This document shows, piece by piece, positions 1 through 7,308 of a DNA stretch of 15,126 nucleotides. The notes beneath the pieces are model-generated. The model saw nothing but the letters and a program-made list of their open reading frames with translations, did no database searches and had not been told where the DNA came from. Both the position numbers and the translations under genes were made by a program. Location: the NCBI GenBank assembly GCA_964389475.1, contig CAYMFD010000094.1:1-15126 (forward strand), read 5' to 3'. Source of the stretch: CAYMFD01 sp964389475 (GTDB lineage: Bacteria; Bacteroidota; Bacteroidia; Chitinophagales; Saprospiraceae). How positions within the stretch are numbered: the first letter of the stretch is position 1; the number at the start of each line of letters is the position of its first letter.

Positions 1-38
1 TTGAAATACTTGAATCCTTTTGACTTGATAAAACTCAT
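1..38 (-). CDS. gldL: GldL (T9SS inner-membrane motor protein), N-terminal fragment only
   Basis: An ATG on the minus strand at 38-36 opens a frame that runs off the left edge after 12 full codons, reading MSFIKSKGFKYF. The SKGFKY-type opening, just before the first membrane helix, resembles the N-terminus of GldL/PorL as I remember it. The position directly downstream of gldK is where the gldK-L-M-N order predicts gldL. GldL is an inner-membrane protein that works with GldM as the proton-driven motor of type IX secretion. The fragment is too short for sequence alone to prove identity, so the call rests on gene order plus this short match. The 125-nt spacer from gldK is longer than usual within an operon. 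Confidence 0.6.
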   Translation of the reverse strand, partial: MSFIKSKGFKYF

Positions 39-163
39 TGTGTTGAAATTTAAGATACAGTTAGTTATAAAATGTACTCCCACCACAAAGCCACCATCCC
101 TAGCAAAGAGGATGATAACTGCGGAACGCTGGCAGTATAGTTTCTGATGTTAAGTAATACGAA
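39..163 (-). other. gldK-gldL intergenic spacer
   Basis: This 125-nt spacer lies between the gldK stop and the putative gldL start. I see no TAnnTTTG element facing gldL and no convincing terminator. The only hairpin is a weak 5-bp stem (ACTGC/GCAGT, around 119-136). Read-through from gldK into gldL is therefore the simplest expectation. Confidence 0.4.
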
Positions 164-1414
164 CTAGTTAAAGTCGTTGATAGATCTACCCAAGAAAGTC
201 AATGCACATCTAAAGCCTATGTAAGACTTCGTCGTGTCTTGATACTCCCAGTGTCTCGTACCTGTCTGTAAGTAGTAAGAGATATCTTTCCATGAGCCAC
301 CTCTGATCACCTTGCGTTTGTACACCTCAGGATCTGACTCTAGAGCATTGTACGTGTAGTTAGGATTGAGGTCATGCTCGTGTGTATATGCATTCTCATG
401 GAAGGCAGTCTCTGTCCACTCTGACACGTTACCCGCCATACAGAATAGACCGTAGTCATTCGGGAAGTATGCATCAGCTTTCACGGTGTATAGACCACCA
501 TCCTCTGGATAGTTACCTCTACCAGGTTTAAAGTTAGCCAGTAGACATCCCTTGGCATTACGGACATAGTATCCACCCCATGGATATGGAGCGAGCTCGT
601 TACCACCTCTAGCAGCGTGCTCCCACTCTGTCTCGAACGGTAGTCTAAATTGCTCTGAGTTTGGCTCTTCTTCTCCTTTGTAGTCATTCCACAGCTTAGT
701 TCTCCAGTTACAGAATGCACGAGCTTGATTCCAGTCTACACCCACTACTGGGTAGTCATCGTAAGCTGGGTGCCAGAAATAATTTCGGGCATATGGCTCA
801 TTGTACGAATAAGAGAAGTCCCTAATGAAGCAAAGCGTATCTGGGTAAATCTCCACTTCTTCTTCATTGATAAGAGAAGCTCTCGTTGCGTTGTTGACAT
901 CTGCAGCTCTACGCCAGTCCACCCACTGATACTTGTAGACAAGCTTCTCAGTGTCATACTCACGCTTACCTTCGAAAGCCATATCTCCTTGGAAATACAT
1001 CTCGTCTAGAGTCTCATCGCTGTAGTCTAGCTCGTACTCCCAGTCAATCCGCTCATTGCCGAAGTCGTCCTCGTAGAAATCTCCCATGATAACGTGGGCG
1101 ATCGAATCTCTCGTGTAGTTGACGAACTGACGATACTCATTGTTAGTAATCTCTGTATCATCCATAAAGAATCCGTGGATGGATACCGACTTGGGCATCT
1201 GTGTGAATGTGCTGAACACATCCTGATCACTCTGCCCTATGATCAACTGCCCAGAAGGGACATAGACCATGCCATATGGATTAATACCTCTCCAACCTGG
1301 TCTGTCAAGAACTCCTGTCAGTTCTCCAGACTCCTGTCTTCCACATGATGATAGAAGCAATACGACGACCCCGAGGCCGAAGATTACACTGCTTAATCTT
1401 CTCATTTTGTTCAA
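164..1414 (-). CDS. gldK: GldK/PorK, type IX secretion system ring lipoprotein
   Basis: This 416-residue protein is an outer-membrane-associated lipoprotein. GldK (PorK) forms the large periplasmic ring of the type IX secretion system together with GldN (PorN). Residues 1-24 are a lipoprotein signal: MNKMRR, a hydrophobic stretch, then the lipobox LSSC with the lipidated Cys at 24. The GELTGV segment (30-35) and PYGMVYVPSGQ (46-56) are typical of GldK. The rest is a formylglycine-generating-enzyme-like (SUMF1) fold, with DDTEITNNEYRQF near 85-97, then AGNVSEW, RGGSW and a final GFRCAL. In GldK this fold is taken to be structural rather than catalytic. Length is near the family norm. The ATG at 1414 fits both the lipobox and a promoter 45 nt upstream; Met4 is an alternative start. 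porP lies upstream and gldL downstream. GldJ shares the fold, but the opening residues and neighbours favour GldK. Confidence 0.9.
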   Translation of the reverse strand: MNKMRRLSSVIFGLGVVVLLLSSCGRQESGELTGVLDRPGWRGINPYGMVYVPSGQLIIGQSDQDVFSTFTQMPKSVSIHGFFMDDTEITNNEYRQFVNYTRDSIAHVIMGDFYEDDFGNERIDWEYELDYSDETLDEMYFQGDMAFEGKREYDTEKLVYKYQWVDWRRAADVNNATRASLINEEEVEIYPDTLCFIRDFSYSYNEPYARNYFWHPAYDDYPVVGVDWNQARAFCNWRTKLWNDYKGEEEPNSEQFRLPFETEWEHAARGGNELAPYPWGGYYVRNAKGCLLANFKPGRGNYPEDGGLYTVKADAYFPNDYGLFCMAGNVSEWTETAFHENAYTHEHDLNPNYTYNALESDPEVYKRKVIRGGSWKDISYYLQTGTRHWEYQDTTKSYIGFRCALTFLGRSINDFN

Positions 1415-1458
1415 ACTAATTTAACCTTTAACTCAATCCTCTTTAGCAAGGAAAGCCG

Positions 1459-1488
1459 CAAATATAAGTGCACCTATCTGAAATGCAA
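1459..1488 (-). promoter_or_regulatory. Bacteroidota-type promoter of gldK
   Basis: On the minus strand the sequence reads TTG (1488-1486), then 19 nt, then TATATTTG (1466-1459). This matches the Bacteroidota primary sigma consensus, a -33 TTG and a -7 TAnnTTTG about 19 nt apart. It predicts transcription starting near 1453 and a 5' leader of roughly 40 nt before the gldK ATG. It implies gldK can be transcribed independently of porP. Confidence 0.65.
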
Positions 1489-1664
1489 AAATTAAATTTG
1501 CGACAGACACCTGTCAGAAGAATGTTTAACACCTTTAGCCTAACTGTAACGATCACTTTGGGATGATATTACTCAAAGCAACAAATTTGTAAGCCTAGAT
1601 ATATTAAAAATAACATAATATATGTAGCACATTGAACATAACCACAGATCAACATACATAATGT

Positions 1665-1692
1665 AATGATGGATAACATCTTACCCATCATT
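1665..1692 (-). terminator. Hairpin just after porP, possible terminator or 3'-end stabiliser
   Basis: An 8-bp perfect stem (AATGATGG/CCATCATT) with a 12-nt loop begins 6 nt downstream of the porP stop. No T-run follows it on the minus strand, so it is not a classical intrinsic terminator. It could protect the mRNA 3' end or pause polymerase. Together with the separate gldK promoter it suggests porP and gldK transcripts are at least partly uncoupled. The remaining porP-gldK spacer (1415-1698) is AT-rich and holds no gene. Confidence 0.35.
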
Positions 1693-1698
1693 GAGGCA

Positions 1699-2673
1699 CT
1701 AGAGGTTGCGAGGATTATAAATGACAGGCGGATTAAGTCCTGCGCCGATCACCTTTCGCAAATTGTAATTAAGCGTCAATTCGTGGGTACCTTGATTGAC
1801 TCTTTTAATATTTGACAGCCCTGTATCAAAACTGTAAATCAACCTATAATTATCGTTTATCGTGAGTCCAGCGGTAAAAACCAGGGCATCAAAAGACGAC
1901 GAATCATAGCCTCGTAGGCCTATACCACCAAAAACGCTGCCAGACATTTCTGTCATTAAGGCGATATCAGTCTGTACACTTGTCTGGTCCGCTCGCACTA
2001 GCACAGAAGGCTTGATCATTAAGTCATCACTCCACCTGTACTTGTACTGAAAGAATGCAAGCGCATGTGGGGCTAGAGCCACTTCTGATGGACCTACGGT
2101 GATACTGGTACTGGGTAGGCGTGATACGGTCAGTCCTGCATCCCAAGTAGTCGATGTAGTAAAGACACCGATCTCGTAGGTCATCCCTAGTCCTCGCTCG
2201 ACGGTATTGGATAATCGTGGATCATTGTGATTGATAACGGACTCGTAATCTCCCTGTGGCGTCCTGATAATCGACCCGTCTATCCTACTCTGAAAAAGAC
2301 CTGCTCTGGCACCTATGCTAAAAAGACCCAGTGCATAGCCCTGCACATAATTGTAAGACATCGAGAAACTAGAATTGAGCTGAGGCCCTAGTCGATCAGA
2401 GTATAACTCCACACCTAGGGCACCTTTCCATATATACCACGGTAGATGCGCATTGACGTATGCTGTCGTCGGGCTACCTAGTAGACCTGTCCACTGGCTG
2501 CGGTACATAGCTGTGACGCTGAGAGATCGATCGAGACCTGCGTAAGCGGGATTGTGCTCGTATATATTATACATGTACTGGCTAGAGAGGGTACGCTGCT
2601 GGCTGAAGCCTATGTAGGCTATCGCCATACACAAGCCTACGAGACTCCACCTAACCAATAATCGTATCACCAT
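1699..2673 (-). CDS. porP: PorP/SprF-family type IX secretion outer-membrane protein
   Basis: This is a PorP/SprF family protein, an outer-membrane beta-barrel-like component linked to type IX secretion and to surface attachment of secreted proteins. With the start chosen here it has 324 residues. It opens with a signal peptide (MVIRLLVRW, a hydrophobic core, then SQQ), followed by the family hallmark SSQYMYNIYEHNPAYAGLD. The rest is made of alternating beta-strand-like segments and ends with YNPRNL. An upstream in-frame ATG at 2694 would add seven residues. I prefer 2673 because a TATATTTG -7 element ends at 2700, which would put the transcription start almost on 2694 and leave that ATG without a leader. 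The gene lies immediately upstream of gldK, as in porPKLMN-type loci. Bacteroidota genomes carry many PorP/SprF paralogues, so the symbol is positional. Confidence 0.85.
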   Translation of the reverse strand: MVIRLLVRWSLVGLCMAIAYIGFSQQRTLSSQYMYNIYEHNPAYAGLDRSLSVTAMYRSQWTGLLGSPTTAYVNAHLPWYIWKGALGVELYSDRLGPQLNSSFSMSYNYVQGYALGLFSIGARAGLFQSRIDGSIIRTPQGDYESVINHNDPRLSNTVERGLGMTYEIGVFTTSTTWDAGLTVSRLPSTSITVGPSEVALAPHALAFFQYKYRWSDDLMIKPSVLVRADQTSVQTDIALMTEMSGSVFGGIGLRGYDSSSFDALVFTAGLTINDNYRLIYSFDTGLSNIKRVNQGTHELTLNYNLRKVIGAGLNPPVIYNPRNL

Positions 2674-2699
2674 AGACCCTGCATTACTCTGCACAACAC

Positions 2700-2707
2700 C
2701 AAATATA
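2700..2707 (-). promoter_or_regulatory. Candidate -7 element of the porP promoter
   Basis: TATATTTG on the minus strand is identical to the gldK -7 element and matches TAnnTTTG. The nearest upstream TTTG (2725-2722) is only 14 nt away, shorter than the usual 19 or so, so the -33 part is doubtful. Transcription would begin near 2694-2696, which favours translation from the ATG at 2673. Confidence 0.45.
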
Positions 2708-2757
2708 TGTAGTCACCACCACAAACACTCTTAAAAACCGCTAGATCGTCTTTTCGA

Positions 2758-3441
2758 CTACCCTAGGTACTTTTTCATACGGTCGCTATCTCTGGTGATC
2801 TGATTGACCACGGACTGATAAGCTAGTTGGAATTGCTGATTCGTCATTTCGACCTTGGCCTTGGCCTGCTCAATGCTCTTTTTCTGCTGCCCTAGCTCTT
2901 CTTGATGCCCCTCTATCTCGGCTGTCAGTTCTTGGATCTTCTTCTTCTTAAGCGCTATTGCTTTCTGCAAATCCTTAAGCTGAGTCTCGCGGCCTGTGAC
3001 CTGCTTACTGCGCTGACTGCTCAGGGCTTGCTTAAACTTCTTGGACTCTCTGTCAAGCACTTTGAGATAAGTATCAGCACTCTTGAGCAACTGCTTAGGA
3101 GTTGCTCCCATCGTCTTGGCCATGGCGAATGCCGACTGGTATCGAGTAGCCTCGTCCATATCCATACTGGCCAGTGACTGTAGAGATTGCTTAAACTCTA
3201 GGTAGTCGAAGCCCTCTTCGTTGGCTGCGTCGATGGCCTTGAGCAGTACGTTAACAAACTTACCATCAGGCTTGGAGTCTGGCGGTAGTTGGCTAAGTTC
3301 TGTCGCCGGCATATCTGCTAGCTGCTCGCTTGTATCGGGCTCTGGGGCCGTCTCGATCTTGTCCGCTGAGGCCTCAGTACTAGCCGATGCCTTAGGCGTA
3401 TCGTCTTCTACAATAAAGAGTGATTTGAGCTTCTTAAGCAT
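2758..3441 (-). CDS. Conserved Bacteroidota coiled-coil protein of unknown function
   Basis: This 227-residue protein has no signal peptide or membrane segment, so it is probably cytoplasmic. Residues 1-10 (MLKKLKSLFI) are basic and amphipathic. Residues 11-60 are a low-complexity acidic, Ser/Ala/Pro-rich linker. Residues 61-130 form a compact helical domain containing KFVNVLLKAI, EGFDYLEFKQSLQSL, MDEATRYQSAFAMAKTMGATP and LLKSADTYLKVLDRE. From about 140 to 210 there is a long Lys/Glu/Gln-rich coiled coil, and the protein ends in MKKYLG. I recognise the pattern as a conserved hypothetical protein of Bacteroidota but cannot name a function. The coiled coil is loosely reminiscent of PspA-type proteins, without further support. 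It lies 63 nt upstream of porP on the same strand and is divergent from the DUF4856 operon. A near-consensus TATCTTAG at 3471-3464 may be its -7 element. Confidence 0.75.
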   Translation of the reverse strand: MLKKLKSLFIVEDDTPKASASTEASADKIETAPEPDTSEQLADMPATELSQLPPDSKPDGKFVNVLLKAIDAANEEGFDYLEFKQSLQSLASMDMDEATRYQSAFAMAKTMGATPKQLLKSADTYLKVLDRESKKFKQALSSQRSKQVTGRETQLKDLQKAIALKKKKIQELTAEIEGHQEELGQQKKSIEQAKAKVEMTNQQFQLAYQSVVNQITRDSDRMKKYLG

Positions 3442-3559
3442 GTCGGGATTTTTGGTACAGTCGCTAAGATAGTGTTTGAAAAAGCACTGATGTGACAGTA
3501 ATTACGAGTGCCTGACAAAAAAACTTGCCAAATGTAAGCCAACATGAAAGGGCAAAAAG

Positions 3560-3567
3560 TACTTTTG
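3560..3567 (+). promoter_or_regulatory. Candidate -7 element of the DUF4856-imelysin-HTTM operon
   Basis: TACTTTTG matches TAnnTTTG and lies 35 nt before the ATG at 3603, giving a leader of about 30 nt. I see no good TTG at the -33 distance. The 13-nt string starting here, TACTTTTGCGTCT, recurs exactly at 7296-7308 before the ABC-F gene. No recognisable Fur-like operator is visible in the 3442-3602 divergent spacer. Confidence 0.5.
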
Positions 3568-3602
3568 CGTCTCTAAATAGACTAAATCTAAATAAAGATA
3601 AC

Positions 3603-4811
3603 ATGAAAAAAGTGCTCTCCCTGGCCCTCGGATGTGGCCTATTGCTATTTAACAGTTGTACATCTGACGATCTAGAAGTGCCTACAACCTACTCTTTTGA
3701 GAGAGATGGTTTATCAACGATCAGCTTCACTGGGCAGACCGATCGCATACGTATGGCTACAGAATTGACGGATGCCCTGGGCAACTTTGACGAAGGATCT
3801 ATACAGTCCGATCTGACGAGGTTGCAGGACATGTTTAACAATCCCGAGGGTGCAGACCCATTCGGTGATACCGCCCTCAACAGCTCTACTAAGTCTGTCA
3901 GCGGTAAGGTCGCTGCCTCGCAGGACTACTTTGCTAGCAACACCGTCGAACAAGCAATCTACAGGCAGGTATTAAATGATGCGATCATCGAGTCCTCTGC
4001 AGTCGTTTATCCTGCGAGAAATACCGCCGCAAGTGCCGGTGTACCCGGCCAGATCAATGACAGCGGTACCGCAAGATACATCAACGCAAAAGGTATAGAA
4101 CCTGACCAGATCGTAGAAAAAAGCCTCATCGGGGCCCTCATGGCAGATCAGATGCTCAATAACTACCTCAGCACCTCTGTCCTAGACCAAGGCAGCAACA
4201 GAGCAGACAATGATGCCGGCGTACTGGTAGATGGTAAGCCATACACCAACATGGAGCACAAGTGGGATGAAGCCTTCGGTTACTTATTCGGCAATGCAAG
4301 TACGCCTAGTGACCCCGTAGCAGAGATAGGTACTAGTGACCTCTTTCTCAACAAGTACCTAGGTAGAGTAGAGGGCGACAGTGATTTTGCAGGGATCACA
4401 CAAGATATATTCGATGCCCTTATCAAGGGTCGGGCTGCTATCGTAGCGGGTGACTACGAGGAGAGAGACCTACAGGCTAGCCTCATACGTGACGCTGTCT
4501 CGGACGTCATCGGCATACGAGCGGTATACTACTTAGCTGCAGCGCAGAGAGAGATCGAAGCTGATAATAGACTGGCGGCATTTCACGATCTATCAGAGGG
4601 AATCGGCTTTATCAATAGTCTGAGATTTACGCGTAATACTACTACAGACGAGCCCTACTTTACTACTGCCGAGATTCAAGACATCAACGATCGACTATAT
4701 GGTGCAGACGATGGACTGTGGTCTGTAGATACGGCAACCCTAGAGACACTTGCTGAGGAGATCGCCGCTCGATTTGACTGGACGGTAGCACAGGCAGCCA
4801 CCATTAACTAA
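3603..4811 (+). CDS. DUF4856-family lipoprotein
   Basis: This 402-residue protein matches the DUF4856 family, whose function is not established. Residues 1-19 are a lipoprotein signal (MKKVLSLALG, then LLLFNSC, Cys19). The residues after the Cys, TSDDLE, are acidic and resemble the surface-export signals of Bacteroidota lipoproteins, so it may face outward. Family features include TYSFERDG...STISFTGQTDRI near the start, IGALMADQMLNNYLS, and MEHKWDEAFGYLFG. The protein looks alpha-helical. A longer reading from TTG at 3525 adds 26 residues that would bury the signal peptide and overlap the promoter, so I reject it. It is the first gene of an operon; the imelysin-like gene follows after 22 nt. 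Pairing with imelysin and, as I recall, TonB receptors elsewhere suggests a role in iron or other ligand handling at the outer membrane, which is inference. Confidence 0.85.
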   Translation: MKKVLSLALGCGLLLFNSCTSDDLEVPTTYSFERDGLSTISFTGQTDRIRMATELTDALGNFDEGSIQSDLTRLQDMFNNPEGADPFGDTALNSSTKSVSGKVAASQDYFASNTVEQAIYRQVLNDAIIESSAVVYPARNTAASAGVPGQINDSGTARYINAKGIEPDQIVEKSLIGALMADQMLNNYLSTSVLDQGSNRADNDAGVLVDGKPYTNMEHKWDEAFGYLFGNASTPSDPVAEIGTSDLFLNKYLGRVEGDSDFAGITQDIFDALIKGRAAIVAGDYEERDLQASLIRDAVSDVIGIRAVYYLAAAQREIEADNRLAAFHDLSEGIGFINSLRFTRNTTTDEPYFTTAEIQDINDRLYGADDGLWSVDTATLETLAEEIAARFDWTVAQAATIN

Positions 4812-4833
4812 ACTTAACCAAAGTAGTAATACG

Positions 4834-5943
4834 ATGAAGACAAGTATAGGCAGTATCCTAAGCCTAATCACCATAGCAGTACTCCTGACAAGTACTGCAT
4901 GTAATGACAATAACACTACAGCTACGGACACCTACGATCGGTCTGAGATGTTGGCACACTGGGCAGATAATATCATCATACCTAGCTACACGGCTTATAC
5001 CGATGACCTAGCAGGACTTGAGGAGAGCCTGGCAACCTTTAACGAGGGTCCGAGTACGGATCACCTAGCTGCCCTACGCCAGTCTCTAGACCAGGCCTAC
5101 ACCTCGTGGCAGCGGGTGAGTATGTACGAGATAGGCCCTGCAGAGGCTGTGGCCTTACGCAGTCATGCCAATACCTATCCGACGGACGTCAATAGCATAG
5201 ATGCTGCGCTTGATGGCGTAGCATTCGACCTAGAGCTCATCTCGACGATCGACCAGCAGGGCTTTCCTGCGCTGGACTACCTACTGTATCAAGGAGACAT
5301 AAGCGATGCGGCCATCGTCGAGCGACTATCTACGCCAGCAGCGGCAGCGTATCTACAAGCTGTAGTAGGTCGATTGGCTAACCTAGGTCGTGAGGTAGCA
5401 TTGCAGTGGGTCACCAGTTACCGCAATGACTTCGTAGCGGCATCGGGCAATAGTGCTACATCGAGTGTAGACCTCTTGGTCAATGATATTATATTCTACT
5501 ACGAAAAACACCTGCGAGCAGGCAAGGTAGGCATACCAGCCGGTGTCTTTAGTGACAAGCCACTACCTGATCGAGTAGAGAGCTTACACAATAGCGGGCA
5601 GAGCAAAAAGTACCTGAAGACGGCCTTATCCGCATTTGAGGATTTTCTCAATGGCGTTGCCCAGGATGGTAGCCGTGGACCTAGCCTGATGGACTACAGC
5701 GACTACCTAGATGATATCCGAGAGGCAGACTCCAAGCTATCCGACATAATCAGAGATCAGGTGACTAGTGCAGTGGCCACCATAGACGGTCTAGATAGTG
5801 ACCTAGCCGCACAGGTAGAGAATGACAACCTAAAGATGCTCGGTGCATACGACAACTTGCAACGCCTAGTGCCTCTGCTCAAGATAGATATGGTGCAGTC
5901 GATGGGAGTCAACATAGACTTTATAGATACCGATGGCGACTAA
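4834..5943 (+). CDS. Imelysin-family (peptidase M75-like) lipoprotein
   Basis: This 369-residue lipoprotein has a signal ending TSTAC (Cys23) and an imelysin-like helical domain from about 38 to 360. Visible family features are SWQRVSMYEIGPAE (91-104), NTYP (113-116), GFPALDYLL (143-151), VNDIIFYYEKHLRAGKVG and a C-terminal LKMLGAYDNLQRLVPLLK. Classical imelysins carry GxHxxE, a proposed metal site. Here the same place reads G143-F-P-A-L-D148, so the His is Pro and the Glu is Asp. I believe this variant is known among Bacteroidota members, and it argues against simple copying of the peptidase or EfeO-type iron-site model. Imelysins such as IrpA are associated with iron uptake, but the molecular role is unsettled. 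The stop overlaps the HTTM start by 11 nt, so translation is probably coupled. The long fold is intact, with no frameshift. Confidence 0.88.
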   Translation: MKTSIGSILSLITIAVLLTSTACNDNNTTATDTYDRSEMLAHWADNIIIPSYTAYTDDLAGLEESLATFNEGPSTDHLAALRQSLDQAYTSWQRVSMYEIGPAEAVALRSHANTYPTDVNSIDAALDGVAFDLELISTIDQQGFPALDYLLYQGDISDAAIVERLSTPAAAAYLQAVVGRLANLGREVALQWVTSYRNDFVAASGNSATSSVDLLVNDIIFYYEKHLRAGKVGIPAGVFSDKPLPDRVESLHNSGQSKKYLKTALSAFEDFLNGVAQDGSRGPSLMDYSDYLDDIREADSKLSDIIRDQVTSAVATIDGLDSDLAAQVENDNLKMLGAYDNLQRLVPLLKIDMVQSMGVNIDFIDTDGD

Positions 5944-7273
5944 TAACACCACATGGTTTACGAGTAAAAAAGATGCGGCACCCCTTGCGGTGTTCCGCAT
6001 CTTTTTTGGTTTGATGGTGCTGATATCCCTCATCCGTTTTGCCAGTTATGGGTGGATCGATAAGCTCTATATCCAACCGGCCTACTTTTTTAGCTACTAC
6101 GGGCTAGAGTGGATACAGCCGCTAGGCATGTGGACCTACGGCCTATATATCCTCTGCGCCATAGCTAGCATAGGAGTCGTGCTAGGTTACCGATATCGAC
6201 TCAGCGCTACCCTCCTGTTCTTATCCTGGACCTACATCGAGCTCATGGATAAGACCCACTACCTCAATCACTACTACGCTATCAGCCTCATCGCCCTACT
6301 AATGGTATGGCTACCTGCAGCGGCCAACTACTCCTTAGACGTCTCTCGCCACCCACAGCGGTCTAGCCGTACGGTACCTGCCTGGACGATCTATAGTATG
6401 ATGGTGATGATAGGTGGTATCTATTTTTTCGCTGGTATTGCGAAAATAAATAGCGACTGGCTCCTAGCAGCCCAGCCCCTCAAGATGTGGCTACCGAGCA
6501 AGTACGATACGCCTCTGATAGGTCGGCTGCTAGAGCACGGCTGGGTAGCCTATGCCTTTAGCTGGTGCGGTATGCTATTTGACGTCCTCATCCCCTTTTG
6601 CTTATTATCTATACGCATACGTCCCTTTGCTTTTACCATGCTAGTCGTCTTTCACCTATTGACGTGGGTACTTTTCCCGATCGGCATTTTCCCCTTTGTC
6701 ATGATCGGCTGCGCTACCATCTTTTTTTCAGCACGCTGGCACCAAGACCTACTCGCAAGGTTGCCCCTCATCAATCGCCTCCCGACTAGCCCCAATCAGT
6801 ATATACGTACGAGCAGTAAAGTAGGCGGCACTATCGTCTCCCTCATCATTATCTACCACCTGGTGATGCCTATGCGCTACCTCCTCTATCCTAGCCCAGG
6901 CGATCTATTCTGGACGGAGTATGGATTTCGCTACAGCTGGCGAGTGATGCTCATGGAGAAGGCCGGATATGCCTCCTTTACAGTAGTGGACCGTAACAGC
7001 AGTCGACGCTATACCGTGGATAATGACCTCTACCTCACACCCATCCAGCAGAAGCAGATGGCCACGCAGGCGGACTTTATGATCGCCTATGCCCACTACC
7101 TCGCTGACGTATATGCCGAGCAGTACGACCTAGATGATCCTGCGGTATACGTGGACAGCCGAGTGGCACTTAACGGTCGGCGATCACAGCCCTATGTGCG
7201 GTCAGATATAGATCTTACAGATCTGTGTGACCATCTTTCTGCCCAAGACCTCTATTACGACTACCAGCGCTAG
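5933..7273 (+). CDS. HTTM-domain (vitamin K-dependent gamma-carboxylase-like) membrane protein
   Basis: This 446-residue polytopic membrane protein has hydrophobic segments near 20-36, 65-84, 90-103, 113-130, 150-169, 205-226, 232-265 and 298-318, then a soluble C-terminal part. It belongs to the HTTM family, related to animal gamma-glutamyl carboxylase (GGCX). DKTHYLNHYY (106-115) and FAGIAKINSDW (166-176) align by eye with the GGCX segments holding His160 and Lys218. Here those are His113 and Lys171, and both pairs are 58 residues apart. GFRYSWRVML (331-340) resembles the later GYSWDMM stretch. The catalytic residues therefore look preserved, but the substrate is unknown; menaquinol could be the reductant instead of vitamin K, which is inference. 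It is the last gene of the operon, overlapping the imelysin gene by 11 nt, which points to a shared pathway, for example modification of a partner lipoprotein. Bacterial HTTM proteins may also have lost carboxylase activity. Confidence 0.88.
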   Translation: MATNNTTWFTSKKDAAPLAVFRIFFGLMVLISLIRFASYGWIDKLYIQPAYFFSYYGLEWIQPLGMWTYGLYILCAIASIGVVLGYRYRLSATLLFLSWTYIELMDKTHYLNHYYAISLIALLMVWLPAAANYSLDVSRHPQRSSRTVPAWTIYSMMVMIGGIYFFAGIAKINSDWLLAAQPLKMWLPSKYDTPLIGRLLEHGWVAYAFSWCGMLFDVLIPFCLLSIRIRPFAFTMLVVFHLLTWVLFPIGIFPFVMIGCATIFFSARWHQDLLARLPLINRLPTSPNQYIRTSSKVGGTIVSLIIIYHLVMPMRYLLYPSPGDLFWTEYGFRYSWRVMLMEKAGYASFTVVDRNSSRRYTVDNDLYLTPIQQKQMATQADFMIAYAHYLADVYAEQYDLDDPAVYVDSRVALNGRRSQPYVRSDIDLTDLCDHLSAQDLYYDYQR

Positions 7274-7295
7274 TGCCTACTACGTTCGCTTAAGC

Positions 7296-7303
7296 TACTT
7301 TTG
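7296..7303 (+). promoter_or_regulatory. Candidate -7 element almost abutting the ABC-F start codon
   Basis: TACTTTTG, a match to TAnnTTTG, ends 5 nt before the ATG at 7309. If used, transcription would begin within a base or two of the ATG and the mRNA would be leaderless. The same 13-nt string TACTTTTGCGTCT lies upstream of the DUF4856 gene at 3560-3572. No clear -33 TTG is visible. Confidence 0.45.
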
Positions 7304-7308
7304 CGTCT

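Noticed and set aside
3481..3515. Inverted GCACT/AGTGC as an operator between the divergent genes
   Set aside because: Only 5 bp with a long spacer; not distinguishable from chance.
3525..3602. Upstream TTG extension of the DUF4856 protein by 26 residues
   Set aside because: It would place a polar segment before a perfect lipoprotein signal peptide and would overlap the promoter -7 element; the ATG at 3603 is clearly better.
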